From Nostoc sp. FACHB-110 (GTDB lineage Bacteria > Cyanobacteriota > Cyanobacteriia > Cyanobacteriales > Nostocaceae): 64,000 nt of DNA. Below are positions 26,214-35,703 of the stretch, in pieces; position 1 is the stretch's first letter; each line of letters opens with the position of its first letter. A program made the position numbers and the translations under genes. The notes beneath the pieces were generated by a model. It was not told where the DNA came from. It made no database searches and worked only from the letters and a program-made list of their open reading frames with translations. The stretch spans positions 235,474 through 299,473 of the forward strand of contig NZ_JACJRU010000004.1 of the NCBI RefSeq assembly GCF_014697425.1. The letters are read 5' to 3'.

Positions 26214-28415
26214 ATGGCAACTAAGAAAAGTCAATCAATTAATACTTGGGTAATTAAATTATCAAATATATTTAAGCAATTTCCTTTCATCCGCATCAGC
26301 TGGCGTGTAATTCGGCGTTTGCTCCCAGTGTTGTTTGCTGCTTCATTTACTGCTGTGGTGCTGCTAGGCAATTTCACTCCTGTAACTGCTCAAATACCTA
26401 CCCCACTTCGTCAAGAAATTCGCGGTGTTTGGTTGACTAATAATGACTTCGACATTATGAGACATCAAGCCAAAGTGCAAGACACAATGGCTAAATTGCG
26501 GCAGTTAAACTTTAACACTGTATATCCAGTTGTTTGGAATGATGGTTATACAAAATATCCCAGCGCAGTAGCACAACAGCAAGGCATACCTTTTTTCTTC
26601 AAGGGTGCAGAAGGACAAGATGTAATTGCTGACATCATTAGTCAAAGCCGTCGTCAAGGGTTACTAACTATACCTTGGTTTGAATTTGGGTTCATGGCTC
26701 CCTTAACTTCAGAACTCGCCTCAGCGCATCCAAATTGGCTAACACAAAAGCAGGATGGGACTCAAACTTCAATTACAGCAGCAGGGGAAGTAGCATGGCT
26801 AAATCCTTTTCACCCAGAAGTGCAAAAATTTATTACTGACTTGGTAGTAGAAATTATCACCAAGTACAATGCTGATGGGATTCAATTTGATGACCATACA
26901 AGTTTACCTGTGGATTTTGGTTACGACAGTTATACAGTCAAACTATATACAGAAGAAACTGGCAACCCACCTCCGCCTAACCCCCAAGCTCAAGCATGGG
27001 TGCAATGGCGAGCCGATAAAATCACTGCATTCATGCTGCAACTTAATCAAGCAGTAAAAGAGCGAAAGCCTAATGCAATTATCTCTGTTTCGCCTAATTA
27101 CTATGACTTTGCTTATAAATTTCAACTGCAAGACTGGCTGAACTGGGTACGTTTGGGTATTGTTGATGAGCTTGTGATGCAAGTTTATCGTAACGATTTA
27201 GAAGCTTTTACAAGTCAAATTATTCGCCCAGAAATTGTCGAAACACAACAATATATACCTACTGGTATCGGTATTATGACGGGGTTACGAAATCGCCCTG
27301 TTTCTATGCAACAAATTCAATCTCAAGTTCGTACAGCACAACAACGCGGTTTAGGTGTGGTGTTTTTCTACTACGAAAGTCTTTGGGATATTGCACCAGA
27401 ACCAGTGGAGCAGCGTCAGGCTGGGTTTTTAGAAGTTTTTGCTAACGCTGCTTTGCGAGATACTTCGCAATTTACTCGCCGAAATCCGACATTTGATACA
27501 TTAACAGTACCTTTATATCCAAAAGGTTCCATTGCTCAACCAGGGCGCGGCTATTTTTTAGAGATGTCTGTGGCTGGTGGCAAGCCAAGACGTGTGTTAT
27601 TAGATACAGGTTCAGCAGGTTTAAGAGTTCCCAAGGAGTTTTTAGGGAATGCTCCTGTGCAGAAAACTGGTCAAGTTGTTAAGGAAGTTTTGAGTGACGG
27701 GACTATTTTAGAGGGTGAGTTAGTTTATACCAACTTTAGGATAGGTTTTATTACCACTCAAGAACCTATTCCCGTGCAGGTTGTAACTAGCCGTAAATGT
27801 ACTCCCCAAAAACCGAATTGTTCTGCAAAAGGTGGGGCGGCTTTTTCTGGTATTATCGGTGTCAATTATTCGGAAAAGGCACTGCCTTACAACCCGTTGA
27901 GAAAATTACCGGGAAATTTAAGTAATGGGTTGATTGTGGCGGGTAATGGTAGTTTAACTCTTGGCTTAACCCAACAGAATACAGCAGGTTTTAAGATGGC
28001 TGCTTGGAAACAACAACCTGCGATCGCTAGTATACCTGGCAATAGATGGGATTCTCGCATCAGTGGAGTTTGTTTAACTATCGCTGGTAGTGCTGTGAAA
28101 AATAACTGTAACAGCAAAATGCTTACTGATACTAGAGCGAGAAATGGTTTTGTTGAATTTAAATCGGCGGCTGTTGCGGGTAAACTCAAATCAGGCCAAT
28201 TAAGCTCTGGAAATGCACTGAAATTATCTATACCTAGCGTTTTGGATTATAGTTTAGTGCCAGGAAACCGGGATGGGTTTAATTTATGGAGTGTGATTAT
28301 TTCTCCGCAAGCTGAAAATCCGGTGTTGGTGAATAGTGGTCTGGGATTTTTTGATAAGTATGATGTATTGTTTGATGGTGTTAATGGACAAGAGGGTTTT
28401 CGGGTGAGGAGTTAA
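26214..28415 (+). CDS. GHL10-type glycoside hydrolase fused to a DTGS-motif (DUF3443-like) domain
   Basis: 733 residues. A signal anchor (about 30-58) is followed by a family-10-like hydrolase barrel (GHL10, DUF187; about 65-400), with EIRGVWLTNNDF at its start, a DGIQFDDH segment and a SVSPNYYDFAYK segment. From about residue 430 a second, unrelated domain begins; it has DTGSAGLRVP at 464-473, the active-site type motif of pepsin- or retropepsin-like folds and of DUF3443. A second catalytic aspartate is not obvious, so peptidase activity is doubtful. The protein should act outside the plasma membrane, perhaps on cell-wall or sheath glycan. This two-domain architecture looks unusual to me. 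Confidence 0.8.
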   Translation: MATKKSQSINTWVIKLSNIFKQFPFIRISWRVIRRLLPVLFAASFTAVVLLGNFTPVTAQIPTPLRQEIRGVWLTNNDFDIMRHQAKVQDTMAKLRQLNFNTVYPVVWNDGYTKYPSAVAQQQGIPFFFKGAEGQDVIADIISQSRRQGLLTIPWFEFGFMAPLTSELASAHPNWLTQKQDGTQTSITAAGEVAWLNPFHPEVQKFITDLVVEIITKYNADGIQFDDHTSLPVDFGYDSYTVKLYTEETGNPPPPNPQAQAWVQWRADKITAFMLQLNQAVKERKPNAIISVSPNYYDFAYKFQLQDWLNWVRLGIVDELVMQVYRNDLEAFTSQIIRPEIVETQQYIPTGIGIMTGLRNRPVSMQQIQSQVRTAQQRGLGVVFFYYESLWDIAPEPVEQRQAGFLEVFANAALRDTSQFTRRNPTFDTLTVPLYPKGSIAQPGRGYFLEMSVAGGKPRRVLLDTGSAGLRVPKEFLGNAPVQKTGQVVKEVLSDGTILEGELVYTNFRIGFITTQEPIPVQVVTSRKCTPQKPNCSAKGGAAFSGIIGVNYSEKALPYNPLRKLPGNLSNGLIVAGNGSLTLGLTQQNTAGFKMAAWKQQPAIASIPGNRWDSRISGVCLTIAGSAVKNNCNSKMLTDTRARNGFVEFKSAAVAGKLKSGQLSSGNALKLSIPSVLDYSLVPGNRDGFNLWSVIISPQAENPVLVNSGLGFFDKYDVLFDGVNGQEGFRVRS

Positions 28416-28503
28416 ACGCAGAGGAGCGCGGAGAGAAGTTGCGTGCGGGGGTTCCCCCCGTTGAGCAAACTTCGGTGGGGAAGCGCAAAGTGACGCGGAG
28501 TTT
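28416..28503. repeat. GC-rich dispersed repeat between convergent genes
   Basis: The 88-base gap is filled by palindromic sequence with CGGGGG/CCCCCG near 28447-28461 and two CGCGGAG-like blocks at its ends. It fits the short intergenic repeats of Nostocales and may act as a bidirectional terminator. Confidence 0.55.
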
Positions 28504-29328
28504 TTAGAGCCATTTTTTGGGGTTTAGTTGATAGTAATTTTGTAATAAGTCATAGAGGGTTGGATGATGGGAGGATAATTGCTGAGGTTTTTCAAAGAAG
28601 GTTTCAGTAGCTACTGCAAAAAATTCTGCGGGGTTTGTTGCACCGTAACTATCAATTATGGTGATGGCATTTTGTTCAATATCATGACAAAGTTTTTGAT
28701 ATTCTGCTGTCATGACTTTAGACCAAATTGGATAGTCTGATTTTTGCGCTAAGATGGGTACTCCTTCGGCTTTTCCATCTTCTTGATCTAATTGGTGGGC
28801 GAATTCATGTAAAACAACGTTATGCCCATCTTGCCAATTTTTTGTATCTCGTTGCACCTGTTCCCACGATAAGATTAGTTGGTCTCTACTCCATGATTCG
28901 CCTAACCTGATATCTTTTCTTTCTTCAACAATGTAATCACTAATGGCAACAGTTTGATTGACAAAATAGGCACTGGGATAAATTAAAATTGAACGTAGTT
29001 TAGGAAAGTATTCTCCTCGCTCGTTGAGTAAGAGTAAGCAGGCGAAAGAAGCAATAATTAGTTTCATTTCTTCGGTGACTTGCAACCCTTGACAACCAAT
29101 GAATTGTTTTTCTGTGAGGAAGACTTGAATATGTCCTTGCAGCCTTCTACGTTCATCAGGGGAAAGATGCAGGTAAATTGGCAGATTATTTTCGATAATT
29201 GCACTCCATAGAGGCGGAAAAGTCCGTTTTTTGATTTGATTGCGGCGTTGTTTAATAAGGATGGGACTGATGAAAATAGCAATAACAATCAGCCCCAGAA
29301 TGAGAAAGATAAGAATTACTGCACCCAT
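28504..29328 (-). CDS. M90-family zinc peptidase, MtfA-like, membrane-anchored
   Basis: 274 residues. The N-terminus is a transmembrane helix (residues 2-25), unlike soluble E. coli MtfA. The metal motif HEFAHQLD gives His174, Glu175 and His178, and further acidic residues in NPAEFFAVATETFFE near the C-terminus match the family zinc-ligand helix. In enterobacteria MtfA is an aminopeptidase that binds the Mlc repressor; no Mlc system is expected here, so the cyanobacterial role is open. It is divergent from threonine deaminase, with 137 bases between. Confidence 0.85.
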   Translation of the reverse strand: MGAVILIFLILGLIVIAIFISPILIKQRRNQIKKRTFPPLWSAIIENNLPIYLHLSPDERRRLQGHIQVFLTEKQFIGCQGLQVTEEMKLIIASFACLLLLNERGEYFPKLRSILIYPSAYFVNQTVAISDYIVEERKDIRLGESWSRDQLILSWEQVQRDTKNWQDGHNVVLHEFAHQLDQEDGKAEGVPILAQKSDYPIWSKVMTAEYQKLCHDIEQNAITIIDSYGATNPAEFFAVATETFFEKPQQLSSHHPTLYDLLQNYYQLNPKKWL

Positions 29329-29408
29329 TGATTTTTCATGACATTAGTCAGGAATATTGCTACTGGGAGTTAGTATAGCGATCGCCGCTATCATGTTGTT
29401 GAATCTCA

Positions 29409-29422
29409 GGTACACAAGTACC
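29409..29422. promoter_or_regulatory. Candidate LexA-type box
   Basis: GGTACACAAGTACC matches the published Anabaena LexA consensus RGTACNNNDGTWCB at every position. It lies 43 bases upstream of the threonine deaminase start and 80 bases from the M90 peptidase start. A match to this consensus is expected by chance about once in a window of this size. Confidence 0.3.
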
Positions 29423-29465
29423 GTAAAATTATCACTTATCCGGCATCTGCTACCTTTTAACACCC

Positions 29466-30977
29466 ATGCTTTGCGACTATTTGGTACAAATATTGACTGC
29501 CCGTGTATATGATGTTGCCCAGGAATCACCACTGGAATATGCCCCAAATCTTTCTGCCAGACTAAATAATCAGCTGCTACTGAAGCGGGAAGATATGCAG
29601 TCAGTATTTTCTTTTAAGTTGCGGGGTGCTTATAACAAAATGGCTAATTTACCGCCAGATTTGCTCGCCCAAGGTGTGATTGCGGCATCGGCGGGAAATC
29701 ATGCTCAAGGTGTGGCTTTATCAGCTAGCCGCTTGGGTACGAGGGCAATTATTGTCATGCCTGTGACTACACCCCAGGTAAAGGTGGATGCTGTTAAAGC
29801 TAGAGGTGGCGAGGTGGTGCTGCATGGTAATACCTATGATGATGCTTATGCTTATGCGCGGCAACTAGAAGCAGAAAAAGGCTTAACCTTTATTCATCCC
29901 TTTGATGACCCGGATGTGATTGCTGGACAGGGAACCATCGGTATGGAAATTTTACGGCAATACCAACAGCCGATTCAGGCAATTTTTGTGGCTATTGGTG
30001 GCGGTGGCTTGATTTCGGGCATTGGGGCGTATGTGAAGCGGTTGCGTCCAGAAATCAAGATTATTGGTGTGGAACCTGTAGATGCTGATGCGATGCACCA
30101 ATCTTTAAAAGCTGGAAAGAGAGTGCGTTTGTCCCAGGTGGGGTTATTTGCTGATGGTGTGGCAGTTCGGGAAGTGGGAGAAGAAACCTTCCGTCTGTGC
30201 CAGGAATATGTGGATGACATTATTTTGGTAGATACGGATGCCACCTGTGCGGCGATTAAAGATGTATTTGAAGATACCCGTTCTATTTTAGAACCTGCGG
30301 GGGCATTGGCGATCGCAGGTGCGAAAGCCTACGTCGAACGTGAGCAAATCGCAGGGCAAACTTTAGTAGCCGTTGCTTGCGGTGCTAATATGAACTTTGA
30401 CCGACTGCGGTTTGTGGCTGAACGCGCCGAGTTAGGCGAACGCCGCGAAGCCATCTTTGCAGTTGCAATACCTGAAGAAAGGGGTAGTCTGCGTAAATTT
30501 TGCGAGTGTATTGGCAACCGCAATTTGACTGAGTTTAACTATCGCATTGCTGACGAACAAGAAGCTCATATTTTTGTCGGTGTGCAAATTCAAAACCGCG
30601 CTGACAGAGCCAAAATGGTAGAAGCTTTTGAAAATTGCGGTTTTAAAACTATCGATTTGACCGATGACGAACTTACTAAATTACACCTACGTCACATGGT
30701 TGGGGGACATTCTGCCCTCGCCCACAACGAATTACTTTACCGCTTTGAGTTTCCTGAACGGCCGGGGGCGTTAATGAAGTTTGTCGCTTCTATGAGTCCT
30801 AACTGGAATATTAGTATGTTCCATTACCGCAATAACGGTTCAGACTACGGGCGCATTGTGGTAGGTATGCAAGTACCACCCCACGAAATGGAGGAATGGC
30901 AAGCATTCCTCGATACTCTGGGCTATCAATATTGGGATGAAAGCAATAACCCTGCTTATAAACTATTTTTGGGTTAG
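29466..30977 (+). CDS. ilvA: Threonine ammonia-lyase, biosynthetic
   Basis: PLP enzyme of 503 residues that deaminates L-threonine to 2-oxobutanoate, the first step of isoleucine synthesis. Lys51 in FSFKLRGAYN is the PLP lysine; AIGGGGLISG binds the PLP phosphate. Residues about 325-500 hold two ACT-like regulatory domains (RRE...AVAIPEERGSL and YRFEFPERPGAL), the hallmark of the long isoleucine-regulated form. It runs convergently into the ABC exporter gene with only 6 bases between the stop codons. Standard length for the family. Confidence 0.95.
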   Translation: MLCDYLVQILTARVYDVAQESPLEYAPNLSARLNNQLLLKREDMQSVFSFKLRGAYNKMANLPPDLLAQGVIAASAGNHAQGVALSASRLGTRAIIVMPVTTPQVKVDAVKARGGEVVLHGNTYDDAYAYARQLEAEKGLTFIHPFDDPDVIAGQGTIGMEILRQYQQPIQAIFVAIGGGGLISGIGAYVKRLRPEIKIIGVEPVDADAMHQSLKAGKRVRLSQVGLFADGVAVREVGEETFRLCQEYVDDIILVDTDATCAAIKDVFEDTRSILEPAGALAIAGAKAYVEREQIAGQTLVAVACGANMNFDRLRFVAERAELGERREAIFAVAIPEERGSLRKFCECIGNRNLTEFNYRIADEQEAHIFVGVQIQNRADRAKMVEAFENCGFKTIDLTDDELTKLHLRHMVGGHSALAHNELLYRFEFPERPGALMKFVASMSPNWNISMFHYRNNGSDYGRIVVGMQVPPHEMEEWQAFLDTLGYQYWDESNNPAYKLFLG

Positions 30978-30983
30978 CTGTAT

Positions 30984-33665
30984 TTAAACATTCGCCTGTT
31001 GACGCTGATAGAGAGACCAATACAAACCTTGGAGTTGCAACAGCTGTGTATGAGTACCGCGTTCTGCAATTACGCCTTGCTGCATCACCAAAATCATATC
31101 AGCCCGCTTCAAGGGAGCGAAACGGTGAGCAATTAAAAATACTGTGCGATTTTCCGAGACTCGTTGCAAGTTTTGGAGTACTTGCTGTTCTGTCTCACTA
31201 TCTAAGGCAGAAGTCGCTTCATCTAATATCAAAATTGGCGCATTAGACAAAAACAACCTCGCTAAAGCAATGCGTTGTCTTTGTCCCCCCGACAAAGCCG
31301 TACCCCGTTCACCGACATTGGTTTCGTAACCGTAGGGTAACTGACTAATAAAGTCATGGGCGACAGCTAACCGCGCCGCTTCTACTACTTGTTCGGCAGT
31401 AATATTGGGATTTCCGAGGGTAATATTTTCTAAAATCGAGCCGTTAAAGAGAAAATCCTCTTGCAGTACTACCGCAATTTGTTGGCGCAACGAAGCTAAA
31501 TCAGCACTCTTAATATCAAAACCATCAATTAATATCCGCCCTGATTCAATTTGATACAAGCGTTGCAACAGCTTTGAAAGGGTACTTTTACCAGAACCGC
31601 TACGTCCAACTATGCCAACAAACTGTCCTGGTTGCACATCAAAAGTAATCCCTCGCAACACTGGTTCGGTATTGGCTTGGTAGCGGAAAAATACTTGCTC
31701 AAAACTAACTTGTCCTTTCAGTGGTGGTAAAACTAACCCGGTTCCGGCTTCGGCTTCTGGGGCTGTGTTGAGAATATCACCAATTCTATCTACCGACAGC
31801 AAAACTTGTTGTAAGTTCTGCCACAACTGCACTAAGCGCAATAATGGGGCTGTGACCCTGCCAGATAGCATTTGAAATGCTACTAACTGTCCAATAGTCA
31901 GTTTTTGTTCAATTACTAATTTTGCCCCTACCCACAAAATTAGTAAGGTAGAAAAATTAGTGAGAAAATCGCCAATATTACTACTAATATTTGATGTGGT
32001 GGAAGCTTTGAAGCCTGTACGAATAAATCGGGCAAATAATCCTTCCCAACGTTCTCGCGCTACAGGTTCGGCTGCATGGGCTTTGACAGAATGAATACCT
32101 GTAACTGTTTCTACCAAAAACGATTGACTATCCGCATTGCGGTTAAAGGTTTCATTTAACCAGTTGCGTAAAATTGGCGTGGCGACAATTGTTAAGGTAG
32201 CAAATAACGGCAATACCGCCAAAGCCACAAAGGTTAAGGGGATATTGTAATAAAACATCAATGCCAGATAAACTACGGCAAAGATGCTGTCGAGAATCAC
32301 AGTTAAAGCTGTACCTGTGAGGAATTGCCGAATTTGTTCTAGTTCTTGCACACGGGCAATGGTATCACCGACGCGCCGCGATTCAAAATAAGCTAAAGGC
32401 AAGCGCATCAAGTGACGAAATAACTGTGCCGATAAACTTAAATCTAAGCGTCTGGCGGTGTGGGTAAAGATAAATAGGCGCAAAGTCCCCAGTATCGCTT
32501 CAAAGCAAGCAATGAACAATAAAGCGATCGCCATCACATCCAATGTGGGCAAACTTTCCTGTACCATTACTTTATCGATGACGACTTGGGTAATCAGTGG
32601 CGTACCTAAACCCAACAGCTGTAACGTCAAAGAAGCAAGTAAAACTTCTCCTAATAATTTCTTATATTTCCAAACCGCCGGAATAAACCAACTCAGATTA
32701 AATTTTTCTTGCTGAGAAATTAATTCTACTTGCCAAAATTGCCCATCCCAGGCGATTTCCACTAATGACTGCGGCAGGCTTTCACAAGTTGCTTGGGGAT
32801 GATAAGGGTTAGCAATAATTAGGCGTGAACCTTTTAAGGCATAAGCAACTACCCACGTTGGTTGGAGTTGATTTTCACTTTGCCACAACAACAAGGCCGG
32901 GAATGAAAGGCGTGGGAGTTCTTCCCAAGTTACTTGCAGTCTGCGTAAGACTAATCCTAGTTTTTCGCCCGCTTCCACAATATGCTTCGGGCTTTGTCCG
33001 CGCAGTTGTCGCTGTACCCACTCTAATTGCACCGGGTTGTCTAGGTATTGCGCCACCATTGCCAAACAAGCTACGGCGGTGTTGCTGTGGGCAATAAAAG
33101 GATAGTTGAAGGTTTCTGGGGCAGGCTTGAGGAGTTCTTGTAGTGTAGGTTGGGAAAGTTCAGTCTCAATTGTAACTGATGGTAGCGGTATTTGTGGTTC
33201 TAAGGTTAGGGGTGCTGAATTTGATGCGGCTGGATGTTCTGTGTTTGCGCCCAAGAAAAATTGTTCAATTTCTGGGGTACTAAATTCTGCCCATAAGGCA
33301 CTATTCCAACAAGCAACGATAACTTCTTTACTGGCGGCTACGGCTTTATAATCTACAGGAATTTTGGCGAGATCGCCAAACCAATCTCCAGTTTGCAAGG
33401 CGGCTAGAGCCAGGCTATCTTCTTCTTGTCTGAGTCTGACTTTGCCTGTGATGATGTAATATTGATAGCCCCGATTTTGCGTTGACCAGATTTTTTCTCC
33501 TAGTTGATAATTCTGGACGCTTAGTTGCTGTTGGAGTTGGGCTTTTTGTTCGTTACTCAGCCAACAGAATGGTGCTTGATGCCACGGAATTTCTACTTGG
33601 GCGTGATGATGTGTATTGTCGCTTACAGTTTGACCGTCAGCTTTTGAATTTTCTCTGCTAGCCAT
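30984..33665 (-). CDS. Type-I-secretion ABC exporter with cNMP-binding and inactive C39-like domains
   Basis: 893 residues, inner membrane. Order: cyclic-nucleotide-binding-like domain (about 32-140), linker, C39 peptidase-like domain (about 185-300), six-helix ABC membrane domain (about 330-620), and nucleotide-binding domain with Walker A Lys693 (GRSGSGKST), signature LSGGQRQRIAL and Walker B ILILDEATSALD. The C39 domain has lost its catalytic residues: Thr196 stands where the Cys is expected, Thr270 at the His and Asn286 at the Asp, so it should bind rather than cut cargo, as in HlyB. The upstream parvulin gene overlaps its start by 43 bases, indicating translational coupling. The HlyD-type adaptor and the cargo are not adjacent. 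Confidence 0.88.
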   Translation of the reverse strand: MASRENSKADGQTVSDNTHHHAQVEIPWHQAPFCWLSNEQKAQLQQQLSVQNYQLGEKIWSTQNRGYQYYIITGKVRLRQEEDSLALAALQTGDWFGDLAKIPVDYKAVAASKEVIVACWNSALWAEFSTPEIEQFFLGANTEHPAASNSAPLTLEPQIPLPSVTIETELSQPTLQELLKPAPETFNYPFIAHSNTAVACLAMVAQYLDNPVQLEWVQRQLRGQSPKHIVEAGEKLGLVLRRLQVTWEELPRLSFPALLLWQSENQLQPTWVVAYALKGSRLIIANPYHPQATCESLPQSLVEIAWDGQFWQVELISQQEKFNLSWFIPAVWKYKKLLGEVLLASLTLQLLGLGTPLITQVVIDKVMVQESLPTLDVMAIALLFIACFEAILGTLRLFIFTHTARRLDLSLSAQLFRHLMRLPLAYFESRRVGDTIARVQELEQIRQFLTGTALTVILDSIFAVVYLALMFYYNIPLTFVALAVLPLFATLTIVATPILRNWLNETFNRNADSQSFLVETVTGIHSVKAHAAEPVARERWEGLFARFIRTGFKASTTSNISSNIGDFLTNFSTLLILWVGAKLVIEQKLTIGQLVAFQMLSGRVTAPLLRLVQLWQNLQQVLLSVDRIGDILNTAPEAEAGTGLVLPPLKGQVSFEQVFFRYQANTEPVLRGITFDVQPGQFVGIVGRSGSGKSTLSKLLQRLYQIESGRILIDGFDIKSADLASLRQQIAVVLQEDFLFNGSILENITLGNPNITAEQVVEAARLAVAHDFISQLPYGYETNVGERGTALSGGQRQRIALARLFLSNAPILILDEATSALDSETEQQVLQNLQRVSENRTVFLIAHRFAPLKRADMILVMQQGVIAERGTHTQLLQLQGLYWSLYQRQQANV

Positions 33666-34372
33666 TGTTCAAACAACTCGTTTTGTAGTGCAAGTTTTAG
33701 TTGAGTATCTTCTAAAGAAGCTGGGAGGAATTTTTCGACTCGAAACAAACCATAACGCGCTTCTAATTCAATCGGCCCGACTATTTGTCCGGGGCTGGTG
33801 ATATCGATGACGGCTCTAACTTTATCTGGCATACTGCCACGACTAATGGCTCCCATCATGCCGTTCATCCAGCGTTCTTCGGATTGCGAATATTCTTTGG
33901 CTAGTTGTTCAAAACTGGCTCCTTCTTCAATTTGGGTTTTGAGTTCTTCACCCAGTTCTTGGGTATCAACAATGATCCGGGAAAGAATTACACGGTCTAA
34001 ATATATTTTTCTCTCAATAAAGTATTCGTAAATTCTTGGTTCTGTAACTATATTTTTAAGTTTTTCTATTTTGAATCCCAAGCTAATTGATGCTTGAAAT
34101 GAAAGATAATCTGTGCCGTTTGCTTGTAACCATTGTTGAAATATTTGTGGTTGGGTAAGTTGGTTTTGTAGGCGAAAGTCGATAATTGCTTGTTCTGTTA
34201 AACCGGGGTTGATGTCTAAATCATTTCTGGTTTTGATTTCTTGTTCAATAATGTACTGACGCAGGATTTCACCAATAAATTGTGAAAGTTTGCCTGCGGC
34301 TTGCAGATATTTTACTGCCTCTTGTTTTGTTATTGCCTGTTCATTTACTATCAGTAATGGTAAAGATTCCAT
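33623..34372 (-). CDS. Parvulin-type peptidyl-prolyl isomerase (PpiC/SurA-like)
   Basis: 249 residues. An N-terminal SurA-like helical region (about 10-115) precedes a rotamase domain (about 125-225), with VILSRIIVDTQE, FEQLAKEYSQSEE and GAISRGSMPDKVRAVI matching the parvulin fold. There is no signal peptide, so it should be cytosolic. It is the first gene of an operon; its 3' end overlaps the exporter by 43 bases. Such isomerase-exporter pairs suggest that the isomerase prepares a peptide or protein cargo for secretion; this is inferred from context. Confidence 0.85.
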   Translation of the reverse strand: MESLPLLIVNEQAITKQEAVKYLQAAGKLSQFIGEILRQYIIEQEIKTRNDLDINPGLTEQAIIDFRLQNQLTQPQIFQQWLQANGTDYLSFQASISLGFKIEKLKNIVTEPRIYEYFIERKIYLDRVILSRIIVDTQELGEELKTQIEEGASFEQLAKEYSQSEERWMNGMMGAISRGSMPDKVRAVIDITSPGQIVGPIELEARYGLFRVEKFLPASLEDTQLKLALQNELFEQWLAEKIQKLTVKL

Positions 34373-34527
34373 GAATTAACCTAAGAAAAACGGACAAAAT
34401 TTCATAATCTAGAGCAATGTTACTTGATTCAAGATTAAGATTTATTTAAGCTTAATCAGAGCATTAAGCTATGGCAACTCCACGCCTGGGTGCTGCCTGA
34501 AAAGATTTGTAAATTGACGCATGAAGG

Positions 34528-35325
34528 TTAAGCAACAAAGATTGTACAGAGCCAAGCAAACAATATTGCGGCGATCGCACCAATTAAGGTATTTAAAATA
34601 TTGACTAATTCATTCGTTAGCCAAGTATATTTAGTTTGCAGTGTTGCTCCAATTACACTTTCTAAATTTGTCGCAATTAAAGCCGCTAAGATACACCACA
34701 CAATTCCAAGTAAGTCTATCAATCCTACCGCCCAGCCAACGCAAGCGAGAGCAATTGAGGCAACTACACCAGCTAAAGTGCCTTCTAAACTGACTGCGCC
34801 TTCTGTACCACGCGGTACTGGTTGCAGTGTCGTAATTAAATAAGTGGTTTTACCGTAGGCTTTACCAACTTCGCTAGCCGAGGTGTCAGACAATTTGGTG
34901 CTAAAACTCGCTACATAGCCTAACAACAACAAATACACAGGACTGGGAACTATAGACTGGAAATTGGCTCCTGCAAATCCTAACTTTATCACTCCTACAC
35001 CTAAAGCACACAACGCTCCTGTTAACGCCGAACCCCAGACATTTTCCGGGCCTCTTGCGCCAGAACGTTTTTCTGCTATACCTTCTGCTTCTTTCTGTGC
35101 CATCCCAACGCGAGTTACTCCTGAACCAACCAGGAAGTAAAACATAACTACTAGGTATCCTTGCCAACCTAATGTTCCCCAAATCAATACACCCAGCACC
35201 CAAGCGTGAAATAGTCCGGCGGGGGTGAGCAGTTTTTTAGGAGCAAACCAAGCTAAACCCAATAAAGTTGAGTTTAATCCTACTCCCACTAACCAAGGAT
35301 TTGCAGAGTCGATTGCAGGTAACAT
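34528..35325 (-). CDS. DUF92 / TIGR00297 membrane protein, VTE6-like phytyl-phosphate kinase candidate
   Basis: 265 residues with about six hydrophobic helices. The SFSTKLSDTSASEVGKAYGK segment and PVPRGTEGAVSLEGTLAG are typical of the DUF92 family. The plant member VTE6, with a Synechocystis homologue, phosphorylates phytyl phosphate to phytyl diphosphate, salvaging chlorophyll-derived phytol for tocopherol and phylloquinone. Assignment rests on family recognition; the substrate was not tested here. It stands alone, 155 bases beyond the parvulin operon. Confidence 0.8.
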   Translation of the reverse strand: MLPAIDSANPWLVGVGLNSTLLGLAWFAPKKLLTPAGLFHAWVLGVLIWGTLGWQGYLVVMFYFLVGSGVTRVGMAQKEAEGIAEKRSGARGPENVWGSALTGALCALGVGVIKLGFAGANFQSIVPSPVYLLLLGYVASFSTKLSDTSASEVGKAYGKTTYLITTLQPVPRGTEGAVSLEGTLAGVVASIALACVGWAVGLIDLLGIVWCILAALIATNLESVIGATLQTKYTWLTNELVNILNTLIGAIAAILFAWLCTIFVA

Positions 35326-35703
35326 CAGCAGTGAATCACCAGTAGTGTCGTCATTGCCAGCATATCAACAGAATAACCAATTTTAGACCCTGGATGTTTA
35401 ATCTCTGCCATTCTAAGATTGCATAGATCCTATTACTTTTACTGGCAATCAGGGCAGAAACAGGCAAGACCAAGCATAAATTTTTTGCTGCGATCGCCAC
35501 CAAACTATCAGCTACAGCATAATAAAACTGTGTTCTACTTAACTCAAAAGGGTTTTTAGTGCCTAAATTGGAGATATGACAGGGAATACTTGATCAATCA
35601 TCTAAATCCTTCTACTCCCGACTCCCCATTCCCTGCCCCCACGATTACTTTAAAAATCAAATAGGATTGCTATAACAACTATAAAATCTCGTCAAAACAA
35701 TAT
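35326..35703. other. Gene-free region before the VOC gene
   Basis: 378 bases between divergent genes. There is a HIP1 site near 35491 and C-rich STRR-like sequence at about 35610-35641 (ACTCCC, GACTCCCC, ATTCCCTGCCCC). No gene or clear operator is seen. Confidence 0.5.

Noticed and set aside
34471..34500. Nine-codon frame (MATPRLGAA) upstream of DUF92 and near the exporter operon, considered as a cargo peptide
   Set aside because: It is too short, has no ribosome site, and lies on the opposite strand from the export genes.
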